NCBI GenBank assembly: GCA_020152595.1
Contig: JAIGNY010000725.1
Location: 803,501 to 867,500, forward strand
Reading direction: 5' to 3'
Length of the DNA: 64,000 nt
Source: Chiridota heheva
Lineage: Eukaryota; Echinodermata; Holothuroidea; Apodida; Chiridotidae
Shown: positions 34,492 through 44,766 of the stretch, one piece after another
How positions within the stretch are numbered: the stretch's first letter is position 1
How the letters are laid out: each line of letters starts with the position of its first letter
Position numbers and translations under genes: made by a program
Notes under the pieces: generated by a model
Databases searched by the model: none
Told to the model about the DNA's origin: nothing
Seen by the model: the letters and a program-made list of their open reading frames with translations, nothing else

Positions 34492-34756
34492 GAGTCATGG
34501 CTTTTCGTTTGATATGTTGACCTGCTTCTCTCGCTTTGCAAGCGGCTGATCGTTTGATGTTTTCTCCAGCCGTAACGTCTCCTAGAATACCGGCTCCCGT
34601 GGTCAAAGCCTGTTTTCCAACTTCTTTACCTAAACTCACGGCTCCTTTCTTGAGGAACGGTATAACCAACCTAAACAATCCCGAAAGCATTCCGCCGAGA
34701 CCGTAGCCTCGTTGATTTCCCGGCCCGATAAATACGGGTAGACGTCCGTCGGCCAT
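34463..34756 (-). CDS. Conserved Polinton amphipathic small protein (membrane-active type)
   Basis: 97 residues containing YGLGGMLSGLFRLVIPFLKK and a following amphipathic stretch VGKQALTTGAGILGDVTAGE, then a Lys/Arg-rich tail. The GLGG...FF.P.L.KG pattern is shared by many Polintons and adintoviruses and has been compared to adenovirus pVI/pX-type membrane-active virion proteins (established comparison, recalled). The ORF looks intact apart from a possible C-terminal frame change into the basic ORF. Confidence 0.7.
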   Translation of the reverse strand: MADGRLPVFIGPGNQRGYGLGGMLSGLFRLVIPFLKKGAVSLGKEVGKQALTTGAGILGDVTAGENIKRSAACKAREAGQHIKRKAMTRAKRHCPDI

Positions 34757-34789
34757 GATGTTTGATCTTCTTCGTCTCGAGCGATAATG

Positions 34790-35550
34790 AATAGTACGAA
34801 GTTTGCAACAATATTATATATCTACAAGGAACGTTGTTGACGAAAATGCAGCCTGACGATCGATCTCCCTGTTGTGAATGGTATTTTGTGCCCCGTTCTG
34901 TCGCAAATAATGATTTCGATCGAAACGATGGGATTTCGGTTAACGGGATAGTAGGCGATGATCGGTGGTGCCACGTCGACAGCTTGACCCTAAAATTTTG
35001 ATAACGGCATTTCAAAATGTTGTAACAATAGCACTTCTTGATCACCTACGATTTGAGGAGTGATGATGTCGGTGTACAGAAACAGGTGTTTGATATTCTC
35101 CGTCTTCCAGGGATAATGGGTGCTTATCGTATTCTGGGTAAAAACACAAGGATCCTCACATCCGAAACTCTGACATATTTTTCCACGGAGTGTCACAACG
35201 TGTCCACTGTTTGCTCACATTCTCACACGTCCGTTATAAGTGGAGGTCTGCCCGATATTAAACATATTTTGTGTGAAACAGGCAAGTAATTTTTTTGCAA
35301 AAAGCAATGTATAAGTCACTTCTCTCAAGAGCTGTAAGTTAACCTTCCTCTCATTTGTTGTGCTTGCCGCCCGATAAGAACATTGACTCGTCTCGTTACA
35401 GATTTGGTATCACGAGTAAGGGTAACTGAAACTTGCTAATCCGACTTCCCATGCGCCATCGAGATGTAGAGGTCTCGAAAGAATGTTTCGAAATCTCGTC
35501 ACTGTGTTTTCTGGATACACGTTCATGGAGCCATTGCTCGACAGCGTCGC
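34790..35550 (-). pseudogene. Putative penton-like Polinton structural protein, second copy
   Basis: The N-terminal segment (about 35,420-35,550) reads SNGSMNVYPENTVTRF and LHLDGAWEVGLASFSYPYS before a stop; then fragments at 34,990-35,196 (KICQSFGCEDPCVF, HLFLYTDIITPQIVGDQEVL) and 34,671-35,045. It parallels 35,626-36,380 at nucleotide level, including the CGTCTCGAGCGATAATGAA downstream block (34,774 and 35,576). A direct gene duplication with ~0.8 kb period; this copy is more decayed. Confidence 0.7.
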
Positions 35551-35625
35551 GTTAAACGATTTAGCAATGGTAACGTCTCGAGCGATAATGAAAAGTACGA
35601 CGTCTACGGTAGCAATATATCTACC

Positions 35626-36380
35626 CTACAAGGAACTTTGTTGACGAAAATGCAGTCTGACGATCAATCCCCTTGTTGTGAATGGTATTTTTTGCCCTGT
35701 TCTGTCGCGGATAACGATTTGAATCGAATTGATAGGGGTTCGGTTAACGGGATAGTAAGCGATGATCGACGGTGTATTCTTTACGGCTTGACCTCGAACG
35801 TCTAATACCGAAAATCCGAATTGTTCCAGCAAAGGTACTTCTTGATCACCTACGGTTTGAGGAGCAACTATATCGGTGTAGACAAACAGGTGTTCGATGT
35901 TCTCTAATTTCCACGGTTGTTCGCCGTACCGCCATTCCTTGGTGACCACGCACATATCGTCACATCCGAAACTCTGACATATTTTTCTTTTGAGTATTAC
36001 GACTCGTCCAGTCGTCGCACGCATCTTTAAACGTCCGTTATAATCGTCCCCAGCAAAGTTCAGCAACCCTCGATCGTTTTCAGGTAAATACATTCTCTGT
36101 CCGATGGTAGTGCTACTCACTTTTTTCAACGGTTCCAACTCGATCTTATGCAATTCCATTTTATTAGCATGTCTCCAAAAACTTCACTCGTTTCAACACA
36201 AATCTTGTACCACGATTTAGGGTAGCTGAAACTCGCTAAACCGACTTCCCATACGCCATCGAGATGTAGAGGTCTCGAAAGAATGTTTCGAAATTCCGTA
36301 ACTGTGTTTTCGGGACGCACATTCATTGAGCCATTGCAAGGCAGTGTCACGTAAACGTACAACTATTTAGCCATTGTAAC
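35626..36380 (-). pseudogene. Putative penton-like Polinton structural protein, first copy
   Basis: N-terminal frame 36,126-36,362: NGSMNVRPENTVTEF and LHLDGVWEVGLASFSYPKSW. Main frame 35,626-36,159 (177 codons): FVYTDIVAPQTVGDQEVPLL, then SIQIVIRDRTGQKIPF and LIVRLHF at the C-terminus. This is a family found next to the capsid gene in most Polintons; I associate it with the single-jelly-roll minor capsid (penton) at moderate confidence. The two frames overlap by ~35 nt, indicating one frameshift. The ATG context MAK is followed by a stop, so the original start is damaged. Confidence 0.7.
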
Positions 36381-36500
36381 GTCTCACAGTCGAATGAAGG
36401 TATTGTCAAACGACTTTATAATTTAACAACATTGGTGACCCAACTGTTGAATTTGGAAGGGTAACCGTACCATTTTACCAGATATTCTTTCGTTCCGTCT

Positions 36501-37586
36501 TTATGTTTTCGTGATTTTATAAACTGCGTCTGTTTCCTTTTTACTGATCTTTTGTAATTCCTCTCGATAAAAGGTACCGGCCACTACTTCTCCTTCGAGA
36601 TCTTTAACCGCATACACGACGGCTTGACGGCGGATCACTTTGTCGATTACAAATACTTCTTCGGTCCATTGTGGCAGATAGCCTTTGCGAAATGGTCGTG
36701 TGACCATGCTCAAACGAATGACGTCTCCTGTTTGTAAGGTTACACATTTCTTCTTCTTCTTTGACGTTTTACCGTATAAAGCTTCCCATGCAGACCTCTA
36801 ATTCGTTGCGCTCGTGGACATCTTCCGGAGCCCGTCTGATATTGCGATGACGAGCACCGTTGTAGGCGACAAGAATTTTGGGTAGTACGTCGACGTATTT
36901 GTTAGTGCTGTTTGCGGTGAAGTAGCGCCACATTCGAGTTTTGAGCGTACACTTGAATCTTTCCACCACGCTGGCTTTGGTTTCGTTTTCCATCGAGAAG
37001 AGTTTTACACCTTGTTCTTTTAAATAAGTCTGTACTTGACGATTATAGAATTCGGTTCCTTTGTCTGTCTGCAGCTTCCGCGGTAAACGCCTTGAATCTT
37101 TGAACAACTTTTTGAATGCAGTCAAAAGCGATGCTCCTGATTTGTTTTTGGGAGGTAATGCCTATGCGAATTTCAAAAAATACGTCTATACATGTCAACA
37201 ACCATTTTGTCCCTTTGTTAAACCGTGCGTAAGCTTTGAGATCGACGAGATCGGCTTGCCATTGATCGTCGATACCATTTACGATGACTCTGTTTCTATT
37301 GTATTTATGTCTCGAAGTTTTGTGTAAAGTGTAGGTGTCTTGTTTTTCAAGCCATGTTCGTACCGCCATTCGTTTCAGAGTCAGAAACCATTTCTTGGCC
37401 GCGGCGTACACATTGCCAACTTCTGCGAAACCAGCGGGATGCGACGGATCGTAGTAGATTTCTCAAAGTATATTTTCCACCGTCGGTAACATCTTCGTTC
37501 GAATCACACAGTTGATGGGTTTTTAATAAATCGCGTAAGTCTACCCAAGATGATGCTGTACCTGCAATGTCGGTTTTATTTTGCAC
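36501..37586 (-). pseudogene. Retroviral-type (DDE) integrase of the Polinton, frameshifted
   Basis: Pieces in order on the minus strand: YTLRNLLRSVASRWFRR region (37,347-37,586); DTYTLHKTSRHKYNRNR and DDQWQADLVDLKAY with the first catalytic Asp at about 37,250 (37,043-37,411); KLQTDKGTEFYNRQ with the second Asp at about 37,063 and ETKASVVERFK with the catalytic Glu 34 codons later (36,769-37,125); and the SH3/chromo-like C-terminal domain KGYLPQWTEEVFVIDKV...GTFYREELQKI (36,501-36,713). The D, D, E triad is preserved, but at least two frame breaks (near 37,100 and 36,720-36,770) separate the domains. It would catalyse integration. Confidence 0.88.
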
Positions 37587-37652
37587 GTGTCAAACTCAAA
37601 CGATGTCTTTTTATGTATAATGTAACCAACGTGCTGCTATTTTGTATCGGTC

Positions 37653-39961
37653 TCTTCTTCTTCTTCTTCTTCTTCTTCTTCTTCTTCTTCTTCTTCTTCT
37701 TCTTCTTCTTCTTCTTCTTCTTCTTCTTCTTCTTCTTCTTCTTCTTCTTCTTCTTCTTCTTCTTCTTCTTCTTCTTCTTCTTCTTCTTCTTCTTCTTCTT
37801 CTTCTTCTTCTTCTTCTTCTTCTTCTTCTTCTTCTTCTTCTTCTTCTTCTTCTTCTTCTTCTTCTTCTTCTTCTTCTTCTTCTTCTTCTTCTTCTTCTTC
37901 TTCTTCTTCTTCTTCTTCTTCTTCTTCTTCTTCTTCTTCTTCTTCTTCTTCTTCTTCTTCTTCTTCTTCTTCTTCTTCTTCTTCTTCTTCTTCTTCTTCT
38001 TCTTCTTCTTCTTCTTCTTCTTCTTCTTCTTCTTCTTCTTCTTCTTCTTCTTCTTCTTCTTCTTCTTCTTCTTCTTCTTCTTCTTCTTCTTCTTCTTCTT
38101 CTTCTTCTTCTTCTTCTTCTTCTTCTTCTTCTTCCTATTTAAAATCTTCTTCTTCTTCTTCTTCTTCTTCTTCTTCTTCTTCTTCTTCTTCTTCTTCTTC
38201 TTCTTCTTCTTCTTCTTCTTCTTCTTCTTCTTCTTCTTCTTCTTCTTCTTCTTCTTCTTCTTCTTCTTCTTCTTCTTCTTCTTCTTCTTCTTCTTCTTCT
38301 TCTTCTTCTTCTTCTTCTTCTTCTTCTTCTTCTTCTTCTTCTTCTTCTTCTTCTTCTTCTTCTTCTTCTTCTTCTTCTTCTTCTTCTTCTTCTTCTTCTT
38401 CTTCTTCTTCTTCTTCTTCTTCTTCTTCTTCTTCTTCTTCTTCTTCTTCTTCTTCTTCTTCTTCTTCTTCTTCTTCTTCTTCTTCTTCTTCTTCTTCTTC
38501 TTCTTCTTCTTCTTCTTCTTCTTCTTCTTCTTCTTCTTCTTCTTCTTCTTCTTCTTCTTCTTCTTCTTCTTCTTCTTCTTCTTCTTCTTCTTCTTCTTCT
38601 TCTTCTTCTTCTTCTTCTTCTTCTTCTTCTTCTTCTTCTTCTTCTTCTTCTTCTTCTTCTTCTTCTTCTTCTTCTTCTTCTTCTTCTTCTTCTTCTTCTT
38701 CTTCTTCTTCTTCTTCTTCTTCTTCTTCTTCTTCTTCTTCTTCTTCTTCTTCTTCTAAATCTTCTTCTTCTTCTTCTTCTTCTTCTTCTTCTTCTTCTTC
38801 TTCTTCTTCTTCTTCTTCTTCTTCTTCTTCTTCTTCTTCTTCTTCTTCTTCTTCTTCTTCTTCTTCTTCTTCTTCTTCTTCTTCTTCTTCTTCTTCTTCT
38901 TCTTCTTCTTCTTCTTCTTCTTCTTCTTCTTCTTTCTTCTTCTTCTTCTTCTTCTTCTTCTTCTTCTTCTTCTTCTTCTTCTTCTTCTTCTTCTTCTTCT
39001 TCTTCTTTATTTCTTCTTCTTCTTCTTCTTCTTCTTCTTTTATTTCTTCTTCTTCTTCTTCTTCAAATTTCTTCTTCTTCTTCTTCTTCTTCTTCTTCTT
39101 CTTCTTCTTCTTCTTCTTCTTCTTCTTCTTCTTCTTCTTCTTCTTCTTCTTCTTCTTCTTCTTCTTCTTCTTCTTCTTCTTCTTCTTCTTCTTCTTCTTC
39201 TTCTTCTTCTTCTTCTTCTTCTTCTTCTTCTTCTTCTTCTTCTTCTTCTTCTTCTTCTTCTTCTTCTTCTTCTTCTTCTTCTTCTTCTTCTAAATCTTCT
39301 TCTTCTTCTTCTTCTTCTAAATCTTCTTCTTCTTCTAAATCTTCTTCTTCTTCTAAATCTTCTTCTTCTTCTAAATCTTCTTCTTCTTCTAAATCTTCTT
39401 CTTCTTCTAAATCTTCTTCTTCTTCAAAATCTTCTTCTTCTTCTTCAAAATCTTCTTCTTCTTCTTCTTCTTCTTCTTCTTCTTCTTCTTCTTCTTCTTC
39501 TTCTTCTTCTTCTTCTTCTTCTTCTTCTTCTTCTTCTTCTTCTTCTTCTTCTTCTTCTTCTTCTTCTTCTTCTTCTTCTTCTTCTTCTTCTTCTTCTTCT
39601 TCTTCTTCTTCTTCTTCTTCTTCTTCTTCTTCTTCTTCTTCTTCTTCTTCTTCTTCTTCTTCTTCTTCTTCTTCTTCTTCTTCTTCTTCTTCTTCTTCTT
39701 CTTCTTCTTCTTCTTCTTCTTCTTCTTCTTCTTCTTCTTCTTCTTCTTCTTCTTCTTCTTCTTCTTCTTCTTCTTCTTCTTCTTCTTCTTCTTCTTCTTC
39801 TAAATCTTCTTCTTCTTCTTCTTCTAAATCTTCTTCTTCTTCTTCTTCTTCTTCTTCTTCTTCTTCTTCTTCTTCTTCTTCTTCTTCTTCTTCTTCTAAA
39901 TCTTCTTCTTCTTCTTCTTCTTCTTCTTCTAAATCTTCTTCTTCTTCTTCTTCTTCTTCTT

Positions 39962-40023
<62 letters not shown>

Positions 40024-42071
40024 CTTCTTCTTCTTCTTCTTCTTCTTCTTCTTCTTCTTCTTCTTCTTCTTCAAAATCTTCTTCTTCTTCTTCTTCTTCT
40101 TCTTCTTCTTCTTCTTCTTCTTCTTCTTCTTCTTCTTCTTCTTCTTCTTCTTCTAAATCTTCTTCTTCTTCTTCTTCTTCTTCTTCTTCTTCTTCTTCTT
40201 CTTCTTCTTCTTCTTCTTCTTCTTCTTCTTCTTCTTCTTCTTCTTCTTCTTCTTCTTCTTCTTCTTCTTCTTCTTCTTCTTCTTCTTCTTCTTCTTCTTC
40301 TTCTTCTTCTTCTTCTTCTTCTTCTTCTTCTTCTTCTTCTTCTTCTTCTTCTTCTTCTTCTTCTTCTTCTTCTTCTTCTTCTTCTTCTTCTTCTTCTTCT
40401 TCTTCTTCTTCTTCTTCTTCTTCTTCTTCTTCTTCTTCTTCTTCTTCTTCTTCTTCTTCTTCTTCTTCTTCTTCTTCTTCTTCTTCTTCTTCTTCTTCTT
40501 CTTCTTCTTCTTCTTCTAAATCTTCTTCTTCTTCTTCTTCTTCTTTCTTCTTCTTCTTCTTCTTCTTCTTCTTCTTCTTCTTCTTCTTCTTCTTCTTCTT
40601 CTTCTTCTTCTTCTTCTTCTTCTTCTTCTTCTTCTTCTTCTTCTTCTTCTTCTTCTTCTTCTTCTTCTTCTAAATCTTCTTCTTCTTCTTCTTCTTCTTC
40701 TTCTTCTTCTTCTTCTTCTTCTTCTTCTTCTTCTTCTTCTTCTTCTTCTTCTTCTTCTTCTTCTTCTTCTTCTTCTTCTTCTTCTTCTTCTTCTTCTTCT
40801 TCTTCTTCTTCTTCTTCTTCTTCTTCTTCTTCTTCTTCTTCTTCTTCTTCTTCTTCTTCTTCTTCTTCTTCTTCTTCTTCTTCTTCTTCTTCTTCTTCTT
40901 CTTCTTCTTCTTTTCTTCTTCTTCTTTCTTCTTCTTCTTCTTCTTCTTTCTTCTTCTTCTTCTTCTTCTTCTTCTTCTTCTTCTTCTTCTTCTTCTTCTT
41001 CTTCTTCTTCTTCTTCTTCTTCTTCTTCTTCTTCTTCTTCTTCTTCTTCTTCTTCTTCTTCTTCTTCTTCTTCTTCTTCTTCTTCTTCTTCTTCTTCTTC
41101 TTCTTCTTCTTCTTCTTCTTCTTCTTCTTCTTCTTCTTCTTCTTCTTCTTCTTCTTCTTCTTCTTCTTCTTCTTCTTCTTCTTCTTCTTCTTCTTCTTCT
41201 TCTTCTTCTTCTTCTTCTTCTTCTTCTTCTTCTTCTTCTTCTTCTTCTTCTAAATCTTCTTCTTCTTCTTCTTCTTCTTCTTCTTCTTCTTCTTCTTTCT
41301 TCTTCTTCTTCTTCTTCTTCTTCTTCTTCTTCTTCTTCTTCTTCTTTCTTCTTCTTCTTCTTCTTCTTCTTCTTCTTCTTCTCTTCTTCTTCTTCTTCTT
41401 CTTCTTCTTCTTCTTCTTCTTCTTCTTCTTCTTCTTCTTCTTCTTCTTCTTCTTCTTCTTCTTCTAAATCTTCTTCTTCTTCTTCTTCTTCTTCTTCTTC
41501 TTCTTCTTCTTCTTCTTCTTCTTCTTCTTCTTCTTCTTCTTCTTCTTTCTTCTTCTTCTTCTTCTTCTTCTTCTTCTTCTTCTTCTTCTTCTTCTTCTTC
41601 TTCTTCTTCTTCTTCTTCTTCTTCTTCTTCTTCTTCTTCTTCTTCTTCTTCTTCTTCTTCTTCTTCTTCTTCTTCTTCTTCTTCTTCTTCTTCTTCTTCT
41701 TCTTCTTCTTCTTCTTCTAAATCTTCTTCTTCTAAATCTTCTTCTTCTTCTAAATCTTCTTCTTCTAAATCTTCTTCTTCTTCTTCTTCTTCTTCTTCTT
41801 CTTCTTCTTCTTCTTCTTCTTCTTCTTCTTCTTCTTCTTCTAAATCTTCTTCTTCTTCTTCTTCTTCTTCTTCTTCTTCTTCTTCTTCTTCTTCTTCTTT
41901 CTTCTTCTTCTTCTTCTTCTTCTTCTTCTTCTTCTTCTTCTTCTTCTTCTTCTTCTTCTTCTTCTAAATCTTCTTCTTCTTCTTCTAAATCTCCTAAATC
42001 TTCTTCTAAATCTTCTTCTTCTTCTAAATCTTGCTCTTCTTATTCTTCTTCTTCTAAATTTTCTTCTTCTT
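37653..42071. repeat. (TTC/GAA)n expansion, ~4.4 kb
   Basis: Almost pure TTC on the plus strand, GAA on the minus. Interruptions are mainly TAAAT (minus GATTTA) near the right end and in the middle. At the 42.07 kb edge the minus strand reads as alternating Asp-Leu and Glu runs (DLEEEE), preceded by an ATG at 42,081 and MTRKEEENLEEEE. The tract may therefore have grown from a short Glu-rich reading frame. All long ORFs (poly-Phe, poly-Leu, poly-Lys/Arg) are artefacts. Copy number may be an assembly estimate. Confidence 0.97.
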
Positions 42072-42177
42072 TACGAGTCATTGGGATTTCTTTTTCTTCC
42101 ACAGAGATTTCTTCTTTCTCAACGTCTCCCGTCTAATTAAATCGTTGAAGTCGTTCCTACATCTCTCTATTAACGGA

Positions 42178-42655
42178 TTAACTCTTGTGGAACGTTGAGT
42201 CGTGATAATCCTTCGATAAACGCTTTACGCCCGATCGGACTGAAAGTTTTTCGAAACGGACCGCATCGTTTACCAAATCTACCACGTGACTACCGGGTAC
42301 GGTTTGACCTTCGACGATTAACTCCCCGCGAGGCGACCATTTCATCTCGCGTAACACCGTCCTGGGTAATTGCTCTGTTTTACCGCGTAATGCTTTTGGT
42401 GCGCTGGCGATCACATCGTCGACGTGGTGTGTGGCAGGGACGGATGGTGGTGGTGGTACGGAAGATCCGATTGCTTTACGACGGTAAACAGTGTATAAAT
42501 TTATTGCGTCTTCGTAAAGTTTGACTTTTCTTCATCCGTGATATCGCGTTGATCCAAAATCTTTCTCATTTTTTCGTCCAGGAACAAAGTTTTGATTTTC
42601 TCCGGAATTTCAAACACCTGTGCCTGCCGTGTCAGAGCGTCAGGAATCACGACTA
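42178..42655 (-). pseudogene. Conserved Polinton protein (xWDxxG...DLVNDxxR type), frameshifted
   Basis: The N-terminal part (minus, from ATG at about 42,654) reads VIPDALTRQAQVFEIPEK and KILDQRDITDEEK. Then a break near 42,530, after which 42,178-42,414 gives KWSPRGELIVEGQTVPGSHV and DLVNDAVRF. This pairing is a recurrent uncharacterised Polinton protein; the C-terminal segment 'W...G....G..VPGS...DLVND..R' is its most conserved part. A second frame change precedes the natural C-terminus near 42,150. Function unknown. Confidence 0.6.
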
Positions 42656-43144
42656 GCATTTTTTCATGGTTCTTACAACAGTAGTGGAATAACGGCAGGT
42701 AGTATAGTCGGCAGTTGTTTCAGTATAGGTACTATAATGTTTTGAATTTTTTCCCGAGCCACGTTGGCGTAGTACTTGACGTTTGTACATGGTCGGGACG
42801 TTAAAACAAGCCAAAATCACCAACTTGCGTCGATGTTTGGTAAGGACTCTCTTCTGCGAGGGAGTCAATTTCACCGTTCCTTTGGAGATGTTCAATGCAC
42901 ATTCGCAAAGACAATGCAGCAGTTGATTACTGGCATGTTCCAATACGTGACGACGTTGTTTCGAAGTGCCTTCGGCGATTGCTCTGAGATAGGGTTGTTG
43001 CTGTCTCCACTTTTCCATGACGAATGAACGCACCTCACTTGGGTATACGTATTTATTTCCTTCGCACATCCACACATGCAAAAACGGTTTAAAGATCCAA
43101 AAGATTGCAACGAACCATTTCATTATTTTGCCAAAAGGTTCCAT
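42653..43144 (-). CDS. Conserved Polinton small protein (LLHCLxECALN type)
   Basis: 163 residues. The centre, NQLLHCLCECALNISKGTVK and LTPSQKRVLTKHRRKLVIL, is the hallmark of a widespread small Polinton protein, usually ending in a QRGG followed by a hydrophobic tail. Here QRGSG is followed by an A-run near 42,744; the continuing frame is polar, while the next frame over is hydrophobic (ILPAVIPLLL), suggesting a frameshift. The N-terminal 30 residues, including a hydrophobic stretch, may be spurious. Role unknown, probably virion-associated. Confidence 0.6.
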   Translation of the reverse strand: MEPFGKIMKWFVAIFWIFKPFLHVWMCEGNKYVYPSEVRSFVMEKWRQQQPYLRAIAEGTSKQRRHVLEHASNQLLHCLCECALNISKGTVKLTPSQKRVLTKHRRKLVILACFNVPTMYKRQVLRQRGSGKNSKHYSTYTETTADYTTCRYSTTVVRTMKKC

Positions 43145-43174
43145 AATGTCAAGTGAAGAGAAAAGTCAACGACA

Positions 43175-43860
43175 CTAATTTTGATCAAGGCAAATACATT
43201 TATCGGCGGCCGAAGAGCCTGGTTTGTAAACGAAATTGATCGGGCGTTTTAGGGGTGAAATCGATGAAAAGGTAGCCGTATGGCTTCGCGTGGCGTCGGC
43301 ATAGGTTTCTCGGACATACCGCAAGCAGCCAGGCAACATCTGGCGAGCCAAATGATCGATAGAAGAAGCATCTCGAGGGTTTTTGAAAAATACGAGATAA
43401 TGAGTATTGAGACTAAGGGTACGCCCGCCTCTAAAAAAAAGTTTTGTACGAGAAGTACTGCGGATAGGTTACGGTGATAACTGCCTTCTGTGAACAATGC
43501 AGTCATGACGTGATTCAGCTCGCTCATCAAATCGTTGATGACAATCAGCTTCCTACGATCTGCATCCAGCCGTTTCAGTTCTTCTTCTTCAGGTAATCCT
43601 TCAATAAACTCGACATGAGGTAAAGCTTGTTTTAATGCTCCGTAATCGGGTTGGTATTTGGCATAAAACCAATATACGCGTTCGGGAGGTGGATCGATTA
43701 ATTGCTCACGACGTTCCAACAGCGTTCTCACCCACCGGGTCTTTCCGCACCTTGTCGGTCCTGCAACGATACAGGTGAAAGGATGATGTAATGTTCCATC
43801 CAACGTGTCCATCTTATGAATGTTACGATTAAACTTATGTTGTTCTTTAAATTTTCTCAA
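43175..43860 (-). pseudogene. FtsK/HerA-type DNA packaging ATPase (frameshifted)
   Basis: The ORF 43,249-43,860 begins [13 protein letters not shown]. Walker A GPTRCGKT is at residues 34-41 and a Walker B-like LIVINDLM at 105-112. RNLSAVLLVQNFF precedes an A8 run (43,433-43,440), where the frame shifts; the next frame carries SLNTHYLVFFKNPRDASS and LARQMLPG, typical of the sensor region of Polinton/adintovirus ATPases. A second shift near 43,290 precedes the C-terminus, which ends near 43,200. Known role: genome packaging into the capsid. First gene of the minus-strand block. Confidence 0.85.
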
Positions 43861-43945
43861 ACAAATTTACCTATCTTTTTTGTCTTCAGAAAACGATAAT
43901 AAAAAAAACTTATAATATCCCTATCTTTAAAAACTACAATGAACT
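43861..43945. other. Leader of the ATPase gene
   Basis: A short AT-rich gap between the ATPase ATG and the TA tract. Minus-strand transcription presumably starts here (inference). Confidence 0.3.
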
Positions 43946-44440
<495 letters not shown>

Positions 44441-44490
44441 GATTCTAGTAGTTCAATCAATACACCTTTACATTATTCGCCCTTAAGATT

Positions 44491-44600
44491 GTCACCTTAG
44501 ATTGTGAAAGTCACCTTGAAAGTCACCTTGAAAGTCAACTTTTACGCTGGCATCGTTCCAAGTCACCTTTAAACAGTATGTGCGGGTATTGCGTCACCTT
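44491..44600. promoter_or_regulatory. Cluster of GTCACCTT repeats in the divergent intergenic region
   Basis: GTCACCTT occurs exactly at 44,491, 44,510, 44,522, 44,562 and 44,593, and as GTCAACTT at 44,534, all in the same orientation. Five exact 8-mers in 110 bp is unlikely by chance. It sits between the TA tract and the polymerase gene, so a regulator-binding or replication site is plausible but unproven. Confidence 0.5.
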
Positions 44601-44766
44601 CAGACAGAAATTTGGGCATCATGCCAAACAAAATAAATTGGCGTGAATTCTTTTGAATTGCATCATTCTATCTTTCGATCTTGAGAAATAAACATAACCC
44701 AACGGTGGATTTGTTCGATTAAGGCTGGACGATAGAAACAAGCAACACTTATGGACAAAGTTAATT

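Noticed and set aside
37550-38758. 402-residue poly-Phe ORF and the other long ORFs in the TTC tract
   Set aside because: Created by trinucleotide repeat; no unique coding sequence beyond a short leader.
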